Source of the DNA: CAIXYX01 sp043806415 | GTDB taxonomy: Archaea; Micrarchaeota; Micrarchaeia; Anstonellales; Anstonellaceae | Direction: 5' to 3' | Length of the DNA stretch: 11,770 nucleotides | Assembly: GCA_043806415.1 (NCBI GenBank) | Contig: JAZDHB010000063.1 | Coordinates: 1 to 11,770, forward strand | In this document: in pieces, positions 11,700-11,770 of the stretch | How the letters are laid out: every line of letters starts with the position of its first letter | How positions within the stretch are numbered: the first letter of the stretch is position 1 | Notes under the pieces: model-generated | Seen by the model: the letters and a program-made list of their open reading frames with translations, nothing else | Told to the model about the DNA's origin: nothing | Databases searched by the model: none | Made by a program: the position numbers and the translations under genes

Positions 11700-11745
11700 G
11701 TTGAGGGTTCAACGCCAGATTTGGGGCTCAAACGCCCCATATCTG
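11700..11745. repeat. Two adjacent hairpins near the window end
   Basis: The first hairpin is GTTGA-GGGT-TCAAC (11700-11713). The second is a strong 12-position stem with one T/T mismatch: the arms are CAGAT-TT-GGGGC (11716-11727) and GCCCC-AT-ATCTG (11734-11745), around the loop TCAAAC. No T-run follows, so a simple terminator is unlikely. They may belong to a structured RNA or a repeat continuing beyond the window. Confidence 0.5.
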
Positions 11746-11770
11746 AGCAGGAAATTGCCGAAAAGTGCCC

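Noticed and set aside
1..11770. CRISPR arrays, insertion sequences, rRNA genes
   Set aside because: No regularly spaced direct repeats, no transposase-like frame with terminal inverted repeats, and no rRNA-like sequence were seen on either strand.

Overview
The window is archaeal. It carries a run of archaeal/eukaryotic-type translation genes (eL42, eS27, aIF2-alpha, Nop10), a CDP-archaeol synthase of ether-lipid synthesis, a PAC2-family protein, GGTGA-type Shine-Dalgarno sites, and TATA boxes about 26 nt upstream of leaderless starts. It also has a tRNA-Leu gene interrupted by a bulge-helix-bulge intron. The central genes are strongly GC-rich. The compact layout, a shortened TrmI-like enzyme and a Cys-repeat surface protein would fit a DPANN lineage such as Micrarchaeota or Diapherotrites, but that placement is inference.

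Layout. (1) 1-1993 is an accessory, defence-like stretch of more mixed composition. It holds the 3' end of a type IIG/Eco57I-like restriction-modification protein and a small orphan ORF behind its own TATA box. A minus-strand cassette follows, made of two tiny proteins and a caspase/CHAT-like cysteine peptidase with a visible His-Cys dyad. (2) 1994-2364 is a non-coding leader with inverted repeats, several TATA-like boxes and hairpins that overlap the rpl44e ribosome-binding site. (3) 2365-5150 is the conserved archaeal cluster rpl44e - rps27e - aIF2-alpha - nop10 - PAC2, with an extra zinc-ribbon membrane protein between nop10 and PAC2. It ends at a bidirectional terminator (5184-5199). (4) 8363-5230, minus strand, reads carS - VIT-type metal transporter - leucyl aminopeptidase from a leaderless promoter. 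(5) 8554-9876 encodes a membrane-anchored Cys-rich surface protein and a TrmI-like tRNA m1A methyltransferase. (6) 9921-11192 is a divergent ArsP-type permease/ArsR repressor pair around one AT-rich box and a 20-bp palindromic operator. (7) 11226-11401 is tRNA-Leu(UAA) with a 90-nt intron. It is followed by visibly AT-rich, probably foreign DNA with a small orphan ORF and two hairpins.

How the parts fit together. Region 3 serves translation initiation, the ribosome and H/ACA RNPs. Region 4 joins membrane-lipid synthesis, metal handling and peptide turnover. Region 6 is a self-contained metalloid/metal-responsive efflux unit. The least explained items are the peptidase cassette with its two tiny partners, the switch-like rpl44e leader, the TATA spacing that predicts a leaderless tRNA transcript, and the competing hairpin inside the tRNA intron.
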